The notes under the pieces: generated by a model
Seen by the model: only the letters and a program-made list of their open reading frames with translations
Told to the model about the DNA's origin: nothing
The model's database searches: none
Shown here: piece after piece, positions 51,657 to 60,326 of the stretch
Position numbering within the stretch: the stretch's first letter is position 1
How the letters are laid out: every line of letters begins with the position of its first letter
Made by a program: the position numbers and the translations under genes
Source: an uncultured Capnocytophaga sp.
Lineage (GTDB): Bacteria > Bacteroidota > Bacteroidia > Flavobacteriales > Flavobacteriaceae
Assembly: GCF_937936315.1 (NCBI RefSeq)
Contig: NZ_CALGWU010000039.1
Coordinates: 62,001-126,000 of the forward strand
Direction of reading: 5' to 3'
Length of the DNA: 64,000 nt

Positions 51657-52883
51657 ATGAAATCCATTATCATCGACCCTTATTACACTCTTATTATTGC
51701 TACCCTTGTATTATTGGTAGGGCGCTTATTAGTAACCAAAGTAAAAATCCTACGTGATTTCAACATACCAGAACCCGTAGCAGGTGGACTATTAGCTGCT
51801 GTTATCATCTATCTGTTGTATATCAAATACGAGATTTCATTAGACTTCAGTACAAACCTACAAGATGCTTTTATGCTCTTTTTCTTCTCTTCTATTGGGC
51901 TTAGTGCCGATTTCTCCCGACTAAAAGCTGGTGGTAAAGGGCTTATCATTTTCTTAGGAGTAGTAGCTCTGTTTATTATCGTACAAAACTCGGTAGGAGT
52001 AGGTTTGGCAAGCGCATTGGGACAAAATCCTATTATGGGCTTGATTACAGGCTCTATCACACTTACGGGCGGACACGGAACGGCAGGTGCTTGGGGTAAG
52101 ATATTAGAAACTAAATATAATATTGAAGGAGCAACGACTCTCGGTATGGCTTCAGCTACTTTCGGGTTAGTACTCGGTGGTCTCATAGGTGGTCCTGTAG
52201 CACGCAAATTGGTGAACAATTTAGGAAAAAAACCTGTAGAAAAACAAAATGACAACGCTGTTGATGCTGTAGTAGAAGTCTTTGAAAATGCAGGTAAACA
52301 GCGTTTGATTACATCAAAATCGGCAATAGAGACAATGGCGCTTTTTGCCGCTTGTCTGTCGTTTTCGGCTATAATGGTATCTCCTACGGTAACGGCTTGG
52401 TTGCCAGAAAAACTTACTATTCCACAATTTGTTTGGGCTTTATTTTTTGGGGTTCTCTTGCGTAATATACTCACCAATGCCTTCAAAGTAAATATGTTCG
52501 ACCGTGCTATAGATGTATTTGGCAATGCTTCACTCAGTCTGTTTTTAGGCATCGCTCTAATTAACTTAAAACTCTGGCAACTTTTTGATATAGCACTACC
52601 AATGTTTATCATCTTAGCAGTACAAACTTTTGTAATGTGCACGTATGCCTATTTTGTTACTTTCCGTCTAATGGGAGCTAATTACGATGCAGCGGTACTC
52701 TGTGCAGGACATTGTGGTTTTGGTTTAGGAGCTACCCCTACAGCAGTAGCTAATATGCAGTCGGTTACTGAGCGTTTTGGAGCTTCGCACAAAGCTTTTT
52801 TGATTGTGCCAATGGTAGGAGCGTTCTTTATAGATTTTATCAACGCCTTTATCTTGACTACTTTTATAGGTTTCTTACAATAG
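51657..52883 (+). CDS. gltS: Sodium/glutamate symporter
   Basis: Imports glutamate with Na+. The 408 residues contain about ten to twelve hydrophobic segments. The family's internal repeats are visible: T-G-G-H-G-T-A-G-A-W-G in the first half and G-H-C-G-F-G-L-G-A-T-P-T-A in the second. Early residues N-I-P-E-P-V-A-G-G-L also fit GltS. It has a 116-base leader with a strong hairpin and is followed after 8 bases by a small Imm45-like gene. Confidence 0.95.
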   Translation: MKSIIIDPYYTLIIATLVLLVGRLLVTKVKILRDFNIPEPVAGGLLAAVIIYLLYIKYEISLDFSTNLQDAFMLFFFSSIGLSADFSRLKAGGKGLIIFLGVVALFIIVQNSVGVGLASALGQNPIMGLITGSITLTGGHGTAGAWGKILETKYNIEGATTLGMASATFGLVLGGLIGGPVARKLVNNLGKKPVEKQNDNAVDAVVEVFENAGKQRLITSKSAIETMALFAACLSFSAIMVSPTVTAWLPEKLTIPQFVWALFFGVLLRNILTNAFKVNMFDRAIDVFGNASLSLFLGIALINLKLWQLFDIALPMFIILAVQTFVMCTYAYFVTFRLMGANYDAAVLCAGHCGFGLGATPTAVANMQSVTERFGASHKAFLIVPMVGAFFIDFINAFILTTFIGFLQ

Positions 52884-52891
52884 TTGTTAGA

Positions 52892-53209
52892 ATGAAAAAA
52901 TTGATAGATTATACAGAAACATCTATCCCAAGAGGAACTATATTCAAATGTAAAGGAATATATCCTTATGAAGAAGTTGTATATTTTCTATTATGTGAAT
53001 TAGGTGATAGTTACGGTTTAATGGTAATCTCGGGGTATAAAGCAGGATTAACTTACGTGCTTTTCCCTAAAGAATCTATACCAGAAGGTTACAAATTCGG
53101 ACTAAGAGCAGATTGGCTAAAGGAAAATTGGCAAAAATGGGGCTATATAGATTGCCAACTAAAAGATGTTTATATCTGCGAGAATACCGAAATTTTTTCT
53201 CTATTATAG
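52892..53209 (+). CDS. Imm45-like immunity protein
   Basis: A 105-residue soluble protein. The sequence S-G-Y-K-A-G-L, F-P-K-E-S, W-L-K-E-N-W-Q-K-W-G-Y and K-D-V-Y-I resembles, from memory, the Imm45 family of immunity proteins from polymorphic toxin systems. I cannot confirm this without a profile search. No toxin gene is visible next to it. It begins 8 bases after gltS, so it may be read from the gltS transcript. It is followed by a 340-base gap with a protein-like remnant. Confidence 0.6.
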   Translation: MKKLIDYTETSIPRGTIFKCKGIYPYEEVVYFLLCELGDSYGLMVISGYKAGLTYVLFPKESIPEGYKFGLRADWLKENWQKWGYIDCQLKDVYICENTEIFSLL

Positions 53210-53211
53210 TA

Positions 53212-53328
53212 AATCAGAATTGGTTTACAAATTTTGCGTCACTACACTTTGCCAAAGTTGATTACTCTGAAAATCAATTACTTTTAGAGTATGTTACGTG
53301 GAAAAACTATACTTGCAAACGCCCTTAG
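53212..53328 (+). pseudogene. Protein-like remnant after the Imm45-like gene
   Basis: This frame reads N-Q-N-W-F-T-N-F-A-S-L-H-F-A-K-V-D-Y and then L-L-L-E-Y-V-T-W-K-N-Y before a stop at 53326. The composition is like a real protein end, but no start codon precedes it except one inside the Imm45-like gene in another frame. It may be the 3' end of a decayed gene. Family unknown. Confidence 0.35.
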
Positions 53329-53549
53329 AAGTGAGAGTTCATTTATTCGCAATCTGTTTGTAGAATAAAGAGAATGAAAAACTTACTTTTTTAGTGTAAA
53401 CCTATTTCAGGATATGACAACTATCCTCTATCTCCTAATCTCTATTCCCTAACTCCTGAAAAAATTAATATTTTTTTAACTATTATTTTTTCGTTACAAT
53501 TATCTTTCGTACTTTTACGCCCTAAATTTAACTAATTACTAATATTTGT
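53329..53549. other. Non-coding stretch upstream of the pyrophosphatase gene
   Basis: No gene is seen. It contains a C/T/A-rich segment (53427-53457) related to short repeats in other gaps, then a T-rich stretch. Near-consensus boxes TATCTTTC (53502-53509) and TACTTTTA (53511-53518) may belong to the pyrophosphatase promoter but each misses one base. Confidence 0.5.
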
Positions 53550-56306
53550 ATGGATAAAATGATGTTATATTTACCGTTAGTCCTTGCTATTCTTGGACTT
53601 ATCTTTATGATTGTGAAGGCTTCGTGGGTGAACAAACAAACCACAGGCAATGAGCGAATGCAAAGTATTTCCAAAAGTATCAAAGAAGGGGCAATGGCAT
53701 TTCTCAATGCTGAGTACCGCATTTTGGGTATTTTTGTGATTATTGCTTCTATTGCTCTATTTATTGTTTCTCGTATGGTAGAAACTTCTCACTGGCTTAT
53801 TGTAGTAGCTTTTGTGTGTGGAGCTTTCTTCTCTGCCTTAGCGGGAAATATCGGGATGCGTATTGCTACCAATGCTAATGTACGCACTACCGAAGCGGCT
53901 CGCACTAGCTTGCCAAAAGCTTTGAGAGTATCCTTTGGAGGTGGTACTGTAATGGGATTAGGAGTAGCAGGTTTAGCTGTATTGGGCTTGAGCTTGTTCT
54001 TCATTCTTTTTGTAAACACTTTTGTAGGAGGAGGCAAACCTTTCTACGACGAAATGACTCTTGTACTCGAAGCCTTAGCTGGTTTCTCACTTGGTGCTGA
54101 GTCTATTGCGCTCTTTGCTCGTGTAGGTGGTGGTATTTACACTAAAGCTGCCGATGTAGGAGCTGACCTCGTAGGTAAAGTAGAAGCTGGTATCCCTGAA
54201 GACGACCCTCGTAACCCTGCTACTATTGCCGATAATGTAGGTGATAACGTAGGTGACGTGGCTGGTATGGGTGCTGACTTGTTTGGTTCGTATGTGGCTA
54301 CTGTGCTTGCTTCAATGGTATTGGGTAACTATGTGATTAAAGATATAGCAACTGCCAATGGTGGTGCTTTCACCGATGCTTTTGGTGGTTTAGGTCCTAT
54401 CTTATTGCCGTTAGTAATTGCTGGTGTAGGTATCATTGCTTCAATTATTGGTACTTTCTGTGTAGGTATCAAAAACAACGATGCTAAAGAAAAACAAGTA
54501 CAAAGTTCACTAAATACAGGTAACTATGTAGCTTTAGCGCTTACTTTAGTAGCTTGCTATTTCCTTATCAAATATATGTTGCCCGAAACTATCCAAATGA
54601 GTTTCTTTGGTGAAGGAGTAAAAGAAATTGCAAGTATCAATGTATTCTACGCAACTATCGTAGGTTTGGCAGTAGGCTTACTCATTTCAGCTATTACTGA
54701 ACATTTTACAGCTTTGGGTAAAAAACCGGTATTGAATATCGTACGCAATTCATCTACTGGAGCTGCTACCAATATTATTGCAGGTTTAGCTACTGGTATG
54801 AAATCTACCTTTGGTTCTGTATTGCTTTTTGCTGTAGCTATTTGGGGGTCTTACTCTTTAGCTGGTTTCTATGGTGTAGCGATTGCCGCATCAGCAATGA
54901 TGGCAACTACTGCTATGCAATTGGCTATCGATGCTTTTGGTCCTATTGCTGATAACGCTGGTGGTGTAGCCGAAATGAGTGAATTGCCAAAAGAAGTACG
55001 TCAACGTACTGATATTTTAGACTCAGTAGGTAATACTACTGCTGCGGTAGGTAAAGGCTTTGCAATTGCTTCAGCTGCACTTACTGCTTTAGCTTTATTC
55101 GCTGCTTATGTAACCTTTACAGGTATTTCTGGTATCAATATTTTCAAAGCAAACGTATTAGCTGCTTTGTTTATCGGAGGTATGATTCCAGTAATCTTCT
55201 CAGCCTTGGCAATGCAATCAGTAGGGAAAGCTGCTATGGATATGGTGAACGAAGTACGTCGCCAATTCCGCGAAATCCCTGGTATTATGGAAGGTAAAGG
55301 TACTCCAGAGTATGGCAGATGTGTAGATATTTCTACCAAAGCTGCTTTACGCGAAATGATGTTACCTGGTGCAATTACTATCATCACTCCTATTATCATC
55401 GGTTTTGTGATGGGAGCTGAAGCTCTTGGCGCTTATATGGCTGGTGTAGCTGTATCAGGAGTTGTATGGGCTATCTTCCAAAACAACGCTGGTGGTGCTT
55501 GGGACAATGCTAAGAAATCATTTGAAGCAGGTGTTGAAATCAACGGACAAATGACTTACAAAGGTTCTGACGCTCATAAAGCAGCCGTTACTGGTGATAC
55601 AGTAGGTGACCCATTCAAAGATACTTCAGGTCCTTCAATGAATATCCTTATCAAACTCACTTGCTTGGTAGGTTTAGTAATCGCTCCTATCTTGGGTGGA
55701 CATACTGCTGATGCTTCAGGTACTCCTATAGAAGCTCAAATCCGTCAAGGTGAAGGTGAGGAAATGATGCCTGTAGACGAAGTAGTAGTAATAGATGGTA
55801 TGCTTAACGCTGATGGTAACTTCGAGTACAATGTAGGTGATTTATTCCAATTGAGCCTTTTCGATAATACAATGTTAGAAGTAGGTAAAAATTCATCTGA
55901 AGCTCACCTCGTGAAATTGATAGAAGATAAAAGTCTTACTACTCCAGAACAATTCAAAGAAAACTGGATTACTTTGGATAGAACTTACTTCAAAACAGGT
56001 AGTGATGAACTTACTGAAGGTTCTGAACAACAATTAAAGAACATTGTAGCTATTTTGAAAGCCTATCCTAAGGTGGCTATTCGTTTAGGAGGTTACACTG
56101 ATAACACAGGTAGCGCTGAAGGTAACTTGAAACTTTCAGAAAGACGTGCTAATTCAGTGCTAAACAAATTAGTAGCATTAGGTGCTAACAAAGCACAATT
56201 GAGCGCTCAAGGTTATGGTCAAGAACACCCTATTTGCGAAGCTAACGACACCGATGAGTGCAAAGCTAAAAACAGACGTATTGACATACGTTTGACTGCT
56301 AAATAG
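53550..56306 (+). CDS. hppA: Membrane-bound ion-pumping pyrophosphatase fused to an OmpA-like domain
   Basis: Hydrolyses cytoplasmic pyrophosphate to pump ions. Residues about 1-740 are a complete polytopic M-PPase with the catalytic block K-A-A-D-V-G-A-D-L-V-G-K, D-N-V-G-D-N-V-G-D and G-D-T-V-G-D-P-F-K-D. Ala498 in G-N-T-T-A-A predicts K+ dependence (Lys there means independence). In helix 5, Glu184 occurs in G-A-E-S-I-A-L-F, while Gly246 in D-L-F-G-S-Y replaces the Glu of Na+-PPases. Residues about 805-918 form an OmpA-like domain with Y-T-D-N-T-G-S-A-E-G-N and N-R-R-I-D-I-R. The usual length is 700-800, so this is a fusion. Confidence 0.95.
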   Translation: MDKMMLYLPLVLAILGLIFMIVKASWVNKQTTGNERMQSISKSIKEGAMAFLNAEYRILGIFVIIASIALFIVSRMVETSHWLIVVAFVCGAFFSALAGNIGMRIATNANVRTTEAARTSLPKALRVSFGGGTVMGLGVAGLAVLGLSLFFILFVNTFVGGGKPFYDEMTLVLEALAGFSLGAESIALFARVGGGIYTKAADVGADLVGKVEAGIPEDDPRNPATIADNVGDNVGDVAGMGADLFGSYVATVLASMVLGNYVIKDIATANGGAFTDAFGGLGPILLPLVIAGVGIIASIIGTFCVGIKNNDAKEKQVQSSLNTGNYVALALTLVACYFLIKYMLPETIQMSFFGEGVKEIASINVFYATIVGLAVGLLISAITEHFTALGKKPVLNIVRNSSTGAATNIIAGLATGMKSTFGSVLLFAVAIWGSYSLAGFYGVAIAASAMMATTAMQLAIDAFGPIADNAGGVAEMSELPKEVRQRTDILDSVGNTTAAVGKGFAIASAALTALALFAAYVTFTGISGINIFKANVLAALFIGGMIPVIFSALAMQSVGKAAMDMVNEVRRQFREIPGIMEGKGTPEYGRCVDISTKAALREMMLPGAITIITPIIIGFVMGAEALGAYMAGVAVSGVVWAIFQNNAGGAWDNAKKSFEAGVEINGQMTYKGSDAHKAAVTGDTVGDPFKDTSGPSMNILIKLTCLVGLVIAPILGGHTADASGTPIEAQIRQGEGEEMMPVDEVVVIDGMLNADGNFEYNVGDLFQLSLFDNTMLEVGKNSSEAHLVKLIEDKSLTTPEQFKENWITLDRTYFKTGSDELTEGSEQQLKNIVAILKAYPKVAIRLGGYTDNTGSAEGNLKLSERRANSVLNKLVALGANKAQLSAQGYGQEHPICEANDTDECKAKNRRIDIRLTAK

Positions 56307-56334
56307 CAAAATATTTTAGTTACTATATAACCTC

Positions 56335-56377
56335 AAAAGGGGTGTTTGAGGAAGTTCTTTCCTTGAACACCCTTTTT
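56335..56377 (+). terminator. Terminator after the pyrophosphatase gene
   Basis: A 17-base stem (56335-56351 with 56361-56377) with a few G-U pairs and a T5 end. It lies only 17 bases before the next ATG, so it may reduce rather than stop readthrough into the peptidase gene. Confidence 0.75.
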
Positions 56378-56394
56378 ATAATCACCTAAAAACT

Positions 56395-58437
56395 ATGAAA
56401 TTACCTTTATTTTTAGCAGCTATATTACTCACTGCTTTGGTAGGCTGCAACGATTCAAAGACTTCAAAAATGACAGAAAACACAGAGAACAATCCGCTAT
56501 TGGTAGAAAGCACTTTGCCTTATGGTGCTCCCGACTTCTCAAAAATTAAAGACGAGCATTACCGTCCCGCCTTGCTCAAGGGAATGGCTTTGCAAAACGA
56601 ACGTATTGCTGCTATCGCTAATAGCAACGAAGCGCCTACTTTTGAGAATACGATTATCGCTTTAGAAAAAAGTGGGGTAGAATTTGAGCGTGCTTCAGCG
56701 GTATTCAATGCCTTAACTGAGGCAAATACTAATGATACTTTAAAAGTATTGCAAAAAGAACTATCACCTAAGTTTGCCGAACACGCCGATGGCATTCACC
56801 TGAACGAAAAACTCTTTGCGCGTATCAAAGCCTTATACGATAAACGTGAGAGCTTGAATTTAGATGCTGAATCGCTTAAATTGTTAGAAAATTACTACGA
56901 AGATTTTGTAGTAGCAGGTGCTAACCTATCGGCTACTGATAAAGAAACTCTTAAAAAGTACAATAGTGAGTTAGCTTCTTTAGAAACTGATTTCAACCAA
57001 ACGCTTTTAGAAGGCTCATTGGCAGCCGCTCAAACTATCAATGGTCAGAAAGTAGCAATTGTGAATACTACTCAGCAACCGCTCCTTAGTGAATTACCCG
57101 ACCGCAACGCTCGTAAACAATTGTTTGAAGCAAGCTGGAATCGTACTGATGGGGGAGCTCATAATACCAATGATATCCTAAAACGCATTGCTTTACTGCG
57201 TGCTAAAAAAGCTGAACTCTTGGGCTTTAAAAATTATGCCGAATGGAGCTTGCAACGCACTATGGCTAAAACTCCTGCTGCTATTGCTCAATTCTTTAAA
57301 GATTTAGTGCCTGCTTCAGTAGGTAAAGCCAAAGCAGAAGCTAAAGAAATACAAGCACAAATCGCCAAAACGGGAGGTAATTTTACTTTAGAGCCTTACG
57401 ATTGGAACTTCTATGCTGAGCAAGTTCGCAAAGCTAAATACGACCTCGATGAGAACGAAATCAAACCTTATTTCGAATTGAAAAATGCTCTTGAAAATGG
57501 TGTATTCTATGCAGCTACCAAACTTTATGGCATTACCTTTAAAGAACGCAAAGATATACCCGTATATCACCCCGATGTATTGGTGTATGAACTTTTTGAA
57601 GAAGATGGTACGCCATTAGGACTTTTCTATGGCGATTTCTTTGCTCGTGAAAGCAAACGCGGTGGTGCGTGGATGAGCAACTTTGTAAACCAATCGAAGT
57701 TATTAGGCACTAAACCTGTTATTTACAATGTGTGCAACTATGTAAAACCTGCCGAAGGTAAACCTGCTTTACTTACTTACGACGAACTTACTACGCTCTT
57801 CCACGAGTTTGGTCACGCATTGCACGGTTTCTTTGCTAACCAACAGTATGCAAGTTTATCAGGAACAGCAGTAGCGCGCGATTTTGTGGAGTTCCCTTCA
57901 CAATTCAATGAGCATTGGGCTTTGTATCCTGAGGTACTTAAAAACTATGCAGTACATTACGAGACTAAACAACCTATTCCACAAGCACTTATTGATAAGA
58001 TAAAAAAAGCGAGTACCTTCAATGAGGGCTATGCCTTTACAGAAGTTTTGGCTGCTGCCAATTTAGACTTGCAATGGCATACTATTCCTTCAGATACTAT
58101 CATCAATAATGTAAGTGATTTTGAGAAGAAAGCCCTTGAAAGAACAGGCTTATGGGTGAAAGAAGTGCCCCCGAGATACCGTTCATCTTACTTTGCTCAT
58201 ATTTTTGGCGGAGGCTATGGAGCAGGTTATTACTCTTACCAATGGACAGAAATGCTTTGCCACGATGCCTACCAATGGTTTGAAGAAAATGGCGGACTTA
58301 CTCGTGCTAATGGACAACGTTTCAGAGATTTGATACTCTCCAAAGGCAATACAATGGATTACGAAAAAATGTATTTAGCCTTCAGAGGGAAAGCTCCTGC
58401 TATTGAGCCACTACTCAAAGCACGTGGATTGAAGTAA
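56395..58437 (+). CDS. M3-family metallopeptidase lipoprotein (peptidyl-dipeptidase Dcp-like)
   Basis: 680 residues with a lipoprotein signal (ending V-G-C, about 1-18). The zinc motif F-H-E-F-G-H-A-L-H starts with His470/Glu471/His474, and the downstream Glu ligand lies in F-N-E-G-Y-A-F-T-E. Size and D-F-V-E-F-P-S-Q-F are typical of the Dcp/oligopeptidase A family. The lipoprotein signal predicts a periplasmic role in peptide degradation. No promoter is seen in the 17 bases after the terminator. It is followed closely by a thioesterase gene. Confidence 0.94.
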   Translation: MKLPLFLAAILLTALVGCNDSKTSKMTENTENNPLLVESTLPYGAPDFSKIKDEHYRPALLKGMALQNERIAAIANSNEAPTFENTIIALEKSGVEFERASAVFNALTEANTNDTLKVLQKELSPKFAEHADGIHLNEKLFARIKALYDKRESLNLDAESLKLLENYYEDFVVAGANLSATDKETLKKYNSELASLETDFNQTLLEGSLAAAQTINGQKVAIVNTTQQPLLSELPDRNARKQLFEASWNRTDGGAHNTNDILKRIALLRAKKAELLGFKNYAEWSLQRTMAKTPAAIAQFFKDLVPASVGKAKAEAKEIQAQIAKTGGNFTLEPYDWNFYAEQVRKAKYDLDENEIKPYFELKNALENGVFYAATKLYGITFKERKDIPVYHPDVLVYELFEEDGTPLGLFYGDFFARESKRGGAWMSNFVNQSKLLGTKPVIYNVCNYVKPAEGKPALLTYDELTTLFHEFGHALHGFFANQQYASLSGTAVARDFVEFPSQFNEHWALYPEVLKNYAVHYETKQPIPQALIDKIKKASTFNEGYAFTEVLAAANLDLQWHTIPSDTIINNVSDFEKKALERTGLWVKEVPPRYRSSYFAHIFGGGYGAGYYSYQWTEMLCHDAYQWFEENGGLTRANGQRFRDLILSKGNTMDYEKMYLAFRGKAPAIEPLLKARGLK

Positions 58438-58452
58438 CAAAAAGATTTTTGT

Positions 58453-58872
58453 ATGATTAACAAAGAAACTTTACTACAGAAGTGGCAGGCGTTACCTCCA
58501 AACAACTTGATGCGTGATTGGCAAATGGAAATTGCCGAAGTAACCGAAGATAGTGTTACTATAACGATGCCTGTTACCGATAAAGTCACTCAAGTAGATG
58601 GGGTGCTGCACGGAGGCGCTACTCTAGCTTTAGCTGAAACAGCAGGTAGCATAGGGGCATATTTACTTTACCGCAATGATGATGAACAGATTCGAGGTAT
58701 TGAACTCAGTGCTAATCACTTGAGAGCGGGTAGAGTAGGGGATACCCTTTACGCCAAGGCTGTATGTGTGAATGCAGGACGTACGCTCCAACTTTGGGAA
58801 ATAAAAGTAACAAATCAGGAGGGAAAACTTATTTCTTATTGCAAATTTACCACGATTAGAATTACCCCCTAA
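58453..58872 (+). CDS. PaaI-family hotdog thioesterase
   Basis: 139 residues of the hotdog fold. D-G-V-L-H-G-G-A-T-L-A-L-A-E-T is the family's catalytic region, with the helix-borne Glu/Thr, and G-I-E-L-S-A-N-H-L-R follows. These cytoplasmic enzymes hydrolyse aromatic or acyl-CoA thioesters; the menaquinone pathway enzyme MenI is one member, but I cannot assign it. It lies 15 bases after the M3 peptidase and 11 before the Sua5-like gene. Confidence 0.9.
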   Translation: MINKETLLQKWQALPPNNLMRDWQMEIAEVTEDSVTITMPVTDKVTQVDGVLHGGATLALAETAGSIGAYLLYRNDDEQIRGIELSANHLRAGRVGDTLYAKAVCVNAGRTLQLWEIKVTNQEGKLISYCKFTTIRITP

Positions 58873-58883
58873 TATTTAAAACA

Positions 58884-59507
58884 ATGGCTGATTTTATCAA
58901 ATTATACAACGAAAATCCCAATGAAAAGGAGATTGCTAAGGTAGTGGAAGTGCTTCGCCACGGCGGACTCATTATCTATCCTACTGATACCGTTTACGGT
59001 TTGGGCTGTGATATTACCAATACCAAAGCCCTTGAGAAAATTGCTCGCATCAAAGGAGTAAAACTAGAAAAAGCAAACTTTTCATTTGTATGCTCCGATT
59101 TAAAAAATCTATCTGACTATGTAAAACAGATAGATACGAGCACTTTCAAACTGTTGAAACGCGCTTTACCAGGTCCTTATACTTTTATAATGCAAGGAAA
59201 TAACAATCTTCCTAAGGATTTTAAAAAGAAGAAAACCGTGGGGATACGCGTGCCCGATAACACTATTGCGCGTACTATTGTAGAAAAGTTAGGTAATCCT
59301 ATAGTCTCTACCTCTATTTACGACGACGATGATGTGATTGAGTACACCACCGACCCAGAGCTTATCTTTGAAAAATGGCAAAACCGTGTAGATATAGTTA
59401 TTGATGGTGGTTATGGTGACAATGTAGCCTCCACTGTCATCGACCTCTCAGGTGACGCACCCGTTGTACTGCGGGAAGGCAAAGGAGATGTTGATATTAT
59501 TTACTAA
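58884..59507 (+). CDS. L-threonylcarbamoyladenylate synthase-like protein (YciO/Sua5 family)
   Basis: 207 residues with the YrdC-fold motif Y-P-T-D-T-V-Y-G-L-G and the ligand region S-F-V-C-S-D-L. P-G-P-Y-T-F-I-M and K-T-V-G-I-R-V-P-D-N are also typical. The length and the C-terminal block V-I-D-L-S-G-D-A-P-V-V-L-R-E-G-K-G-D resemble YciO more than TsaC. YciO-type proteins have uncertain activity in t6A tRNA modification. It ends at a terminator shared with convergent mlaE. Confidence 0.88.
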   Translation: MADFIKLYNENPNEKEIAKVVEVLRHGGLIIYPTDTVYGLGCDITNTKALEKIARIKGVKLEKANFSFVCSDLKNLSDYVKQIDTSTFKLLKRALPGPYTFIMQGNNNLPKDFKKKKTVGIRVPDNTIARTIVEKLGNPIVSTSIYDDDDVIEYTTDPELIFEKWQNRVDIVIDGGYGDNVASTVIDLSGDAPVVLREGKGDVDIIY

Positions 59508-59509
59508 AC

Positions 59510-59548
59510 AAAAAATCCAGTATAGTAACTCACTATACTGGATTTTTT
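59510..59548. terminator. Bidirectional terminator between sua5-like and mlaE
   Basis: Perfect 17-base arms (59510-59526 and 59532-59548), starting with A6 and ending with T6, with a 5-base loop. It ends two convergent genes. Confidence 0.95.
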
Positions 59549-59566
59549 GTTATTATCTTGATCAAA

Positions 59567-60304
59567 CTAAGCGTAGAACAATTGCGTAAGCACTGAGTTA
59601 GCAAGGATAATCACTATACTCGTCCAAACAAATGAAACCGTACTTGCTTTTCCAACATCTAAAGCGCCCCCTTTCATATAATAGCCGTGATAGGATGGAA
59701 TAGTAGCCAAGAAAAACGCAAAAACTACTGTTTTAGTGAAGGCGTATACCATACTATAAGGTTTGAAATCGTATTGCACTCCTTGTACAAATTCGGCAGA
59801 GGTGGTATAGCCACTCATCACCGCTGATGCCCAACCTCCTAATACCCCTAAGTACATACCTAAGGCGATGAGGAAAGGCATTAACATTAGGGCAACTATT
59901 TTTGGGAATATCAAATAATTCACCGAGTTTACCCCCATAATATCAAGAGCATCAATTTGTTCGGTTACGCGCATTGTACCTATGCTGGAAGTGATAAACG
60001 AACCAATTTTTCCTGCTAAAATTACTGCTGTAAAGGTAGGAGCAAACTCCAATACAATAGATTGGCGAGTAGCAAAACCTATGAGGTATTTAGGTATAAA
60101 TGGATTGTCGATATTCAAAGCGGTTTGTACAGCTACTACTCCTCCCACGAAAAAAGAGATAAAAGCTACGATACCTATAGACCCAAAAATGAGGTCGTCT
60201 ATCTCACGCAATATGAGGTCTTTAGTAATCGACCAACGGGTGCGTTTGCGAAAGACATCATAAAGCATTATAAAATAGCCTCCTACGGCTGCAATGTGTT
60301 TCAT
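59567..60304 (-). CDS. mlaE: MlaE-family ABC permease
   Basis: A 245-residue membrane permease of the Mla/YrbE type, which moves phospholipids between the inner and outer membranes. Typical segments are V-A-V-Q-T-A-L, L-A-G-K-I-G-S-F-I-T-S-S-I-G-T-M-R-V-T-E-Q and A-L-D-I-M-G-V. No ATPase (mlaF) or substrate-binding (mlaD) gene follows; instead the gene ends at a terminator. It lies 22 bases downstream of purH. Confidence 0.92.
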   Translation of the reverse strand: MKHIAAVGGYFIMLYDVFRKRTRWSITKDLILREIDDLIFGSIGIVAFISFFVGGVVAVQTALNIDNPFIPKYLIGFATRQSIVLEFAPTFTAVILAGKIGSFITSSIGTMRVTEQIDALDIMGVNSVNYLIFPKIVALMLMPFLIALGMYLGVLGGWASAVMSGYTTSAEFVQGVQYDFKPYSMVYAFTKTVVFAFFLATIPSYHGYYMKGGALDVGKASTVSFVWTSIVIILANSVLTQLFYA

Positions 60305-60326
60305 ACGTTGTTTAAATAGCGTTTAA

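Noticed and set aside
51809..52642. Long open frame on the minus strand opposite gltS (277 codons)
   Set aside because: gltS is strongly supported in the other strand, and the opposite frame is not protein-like.
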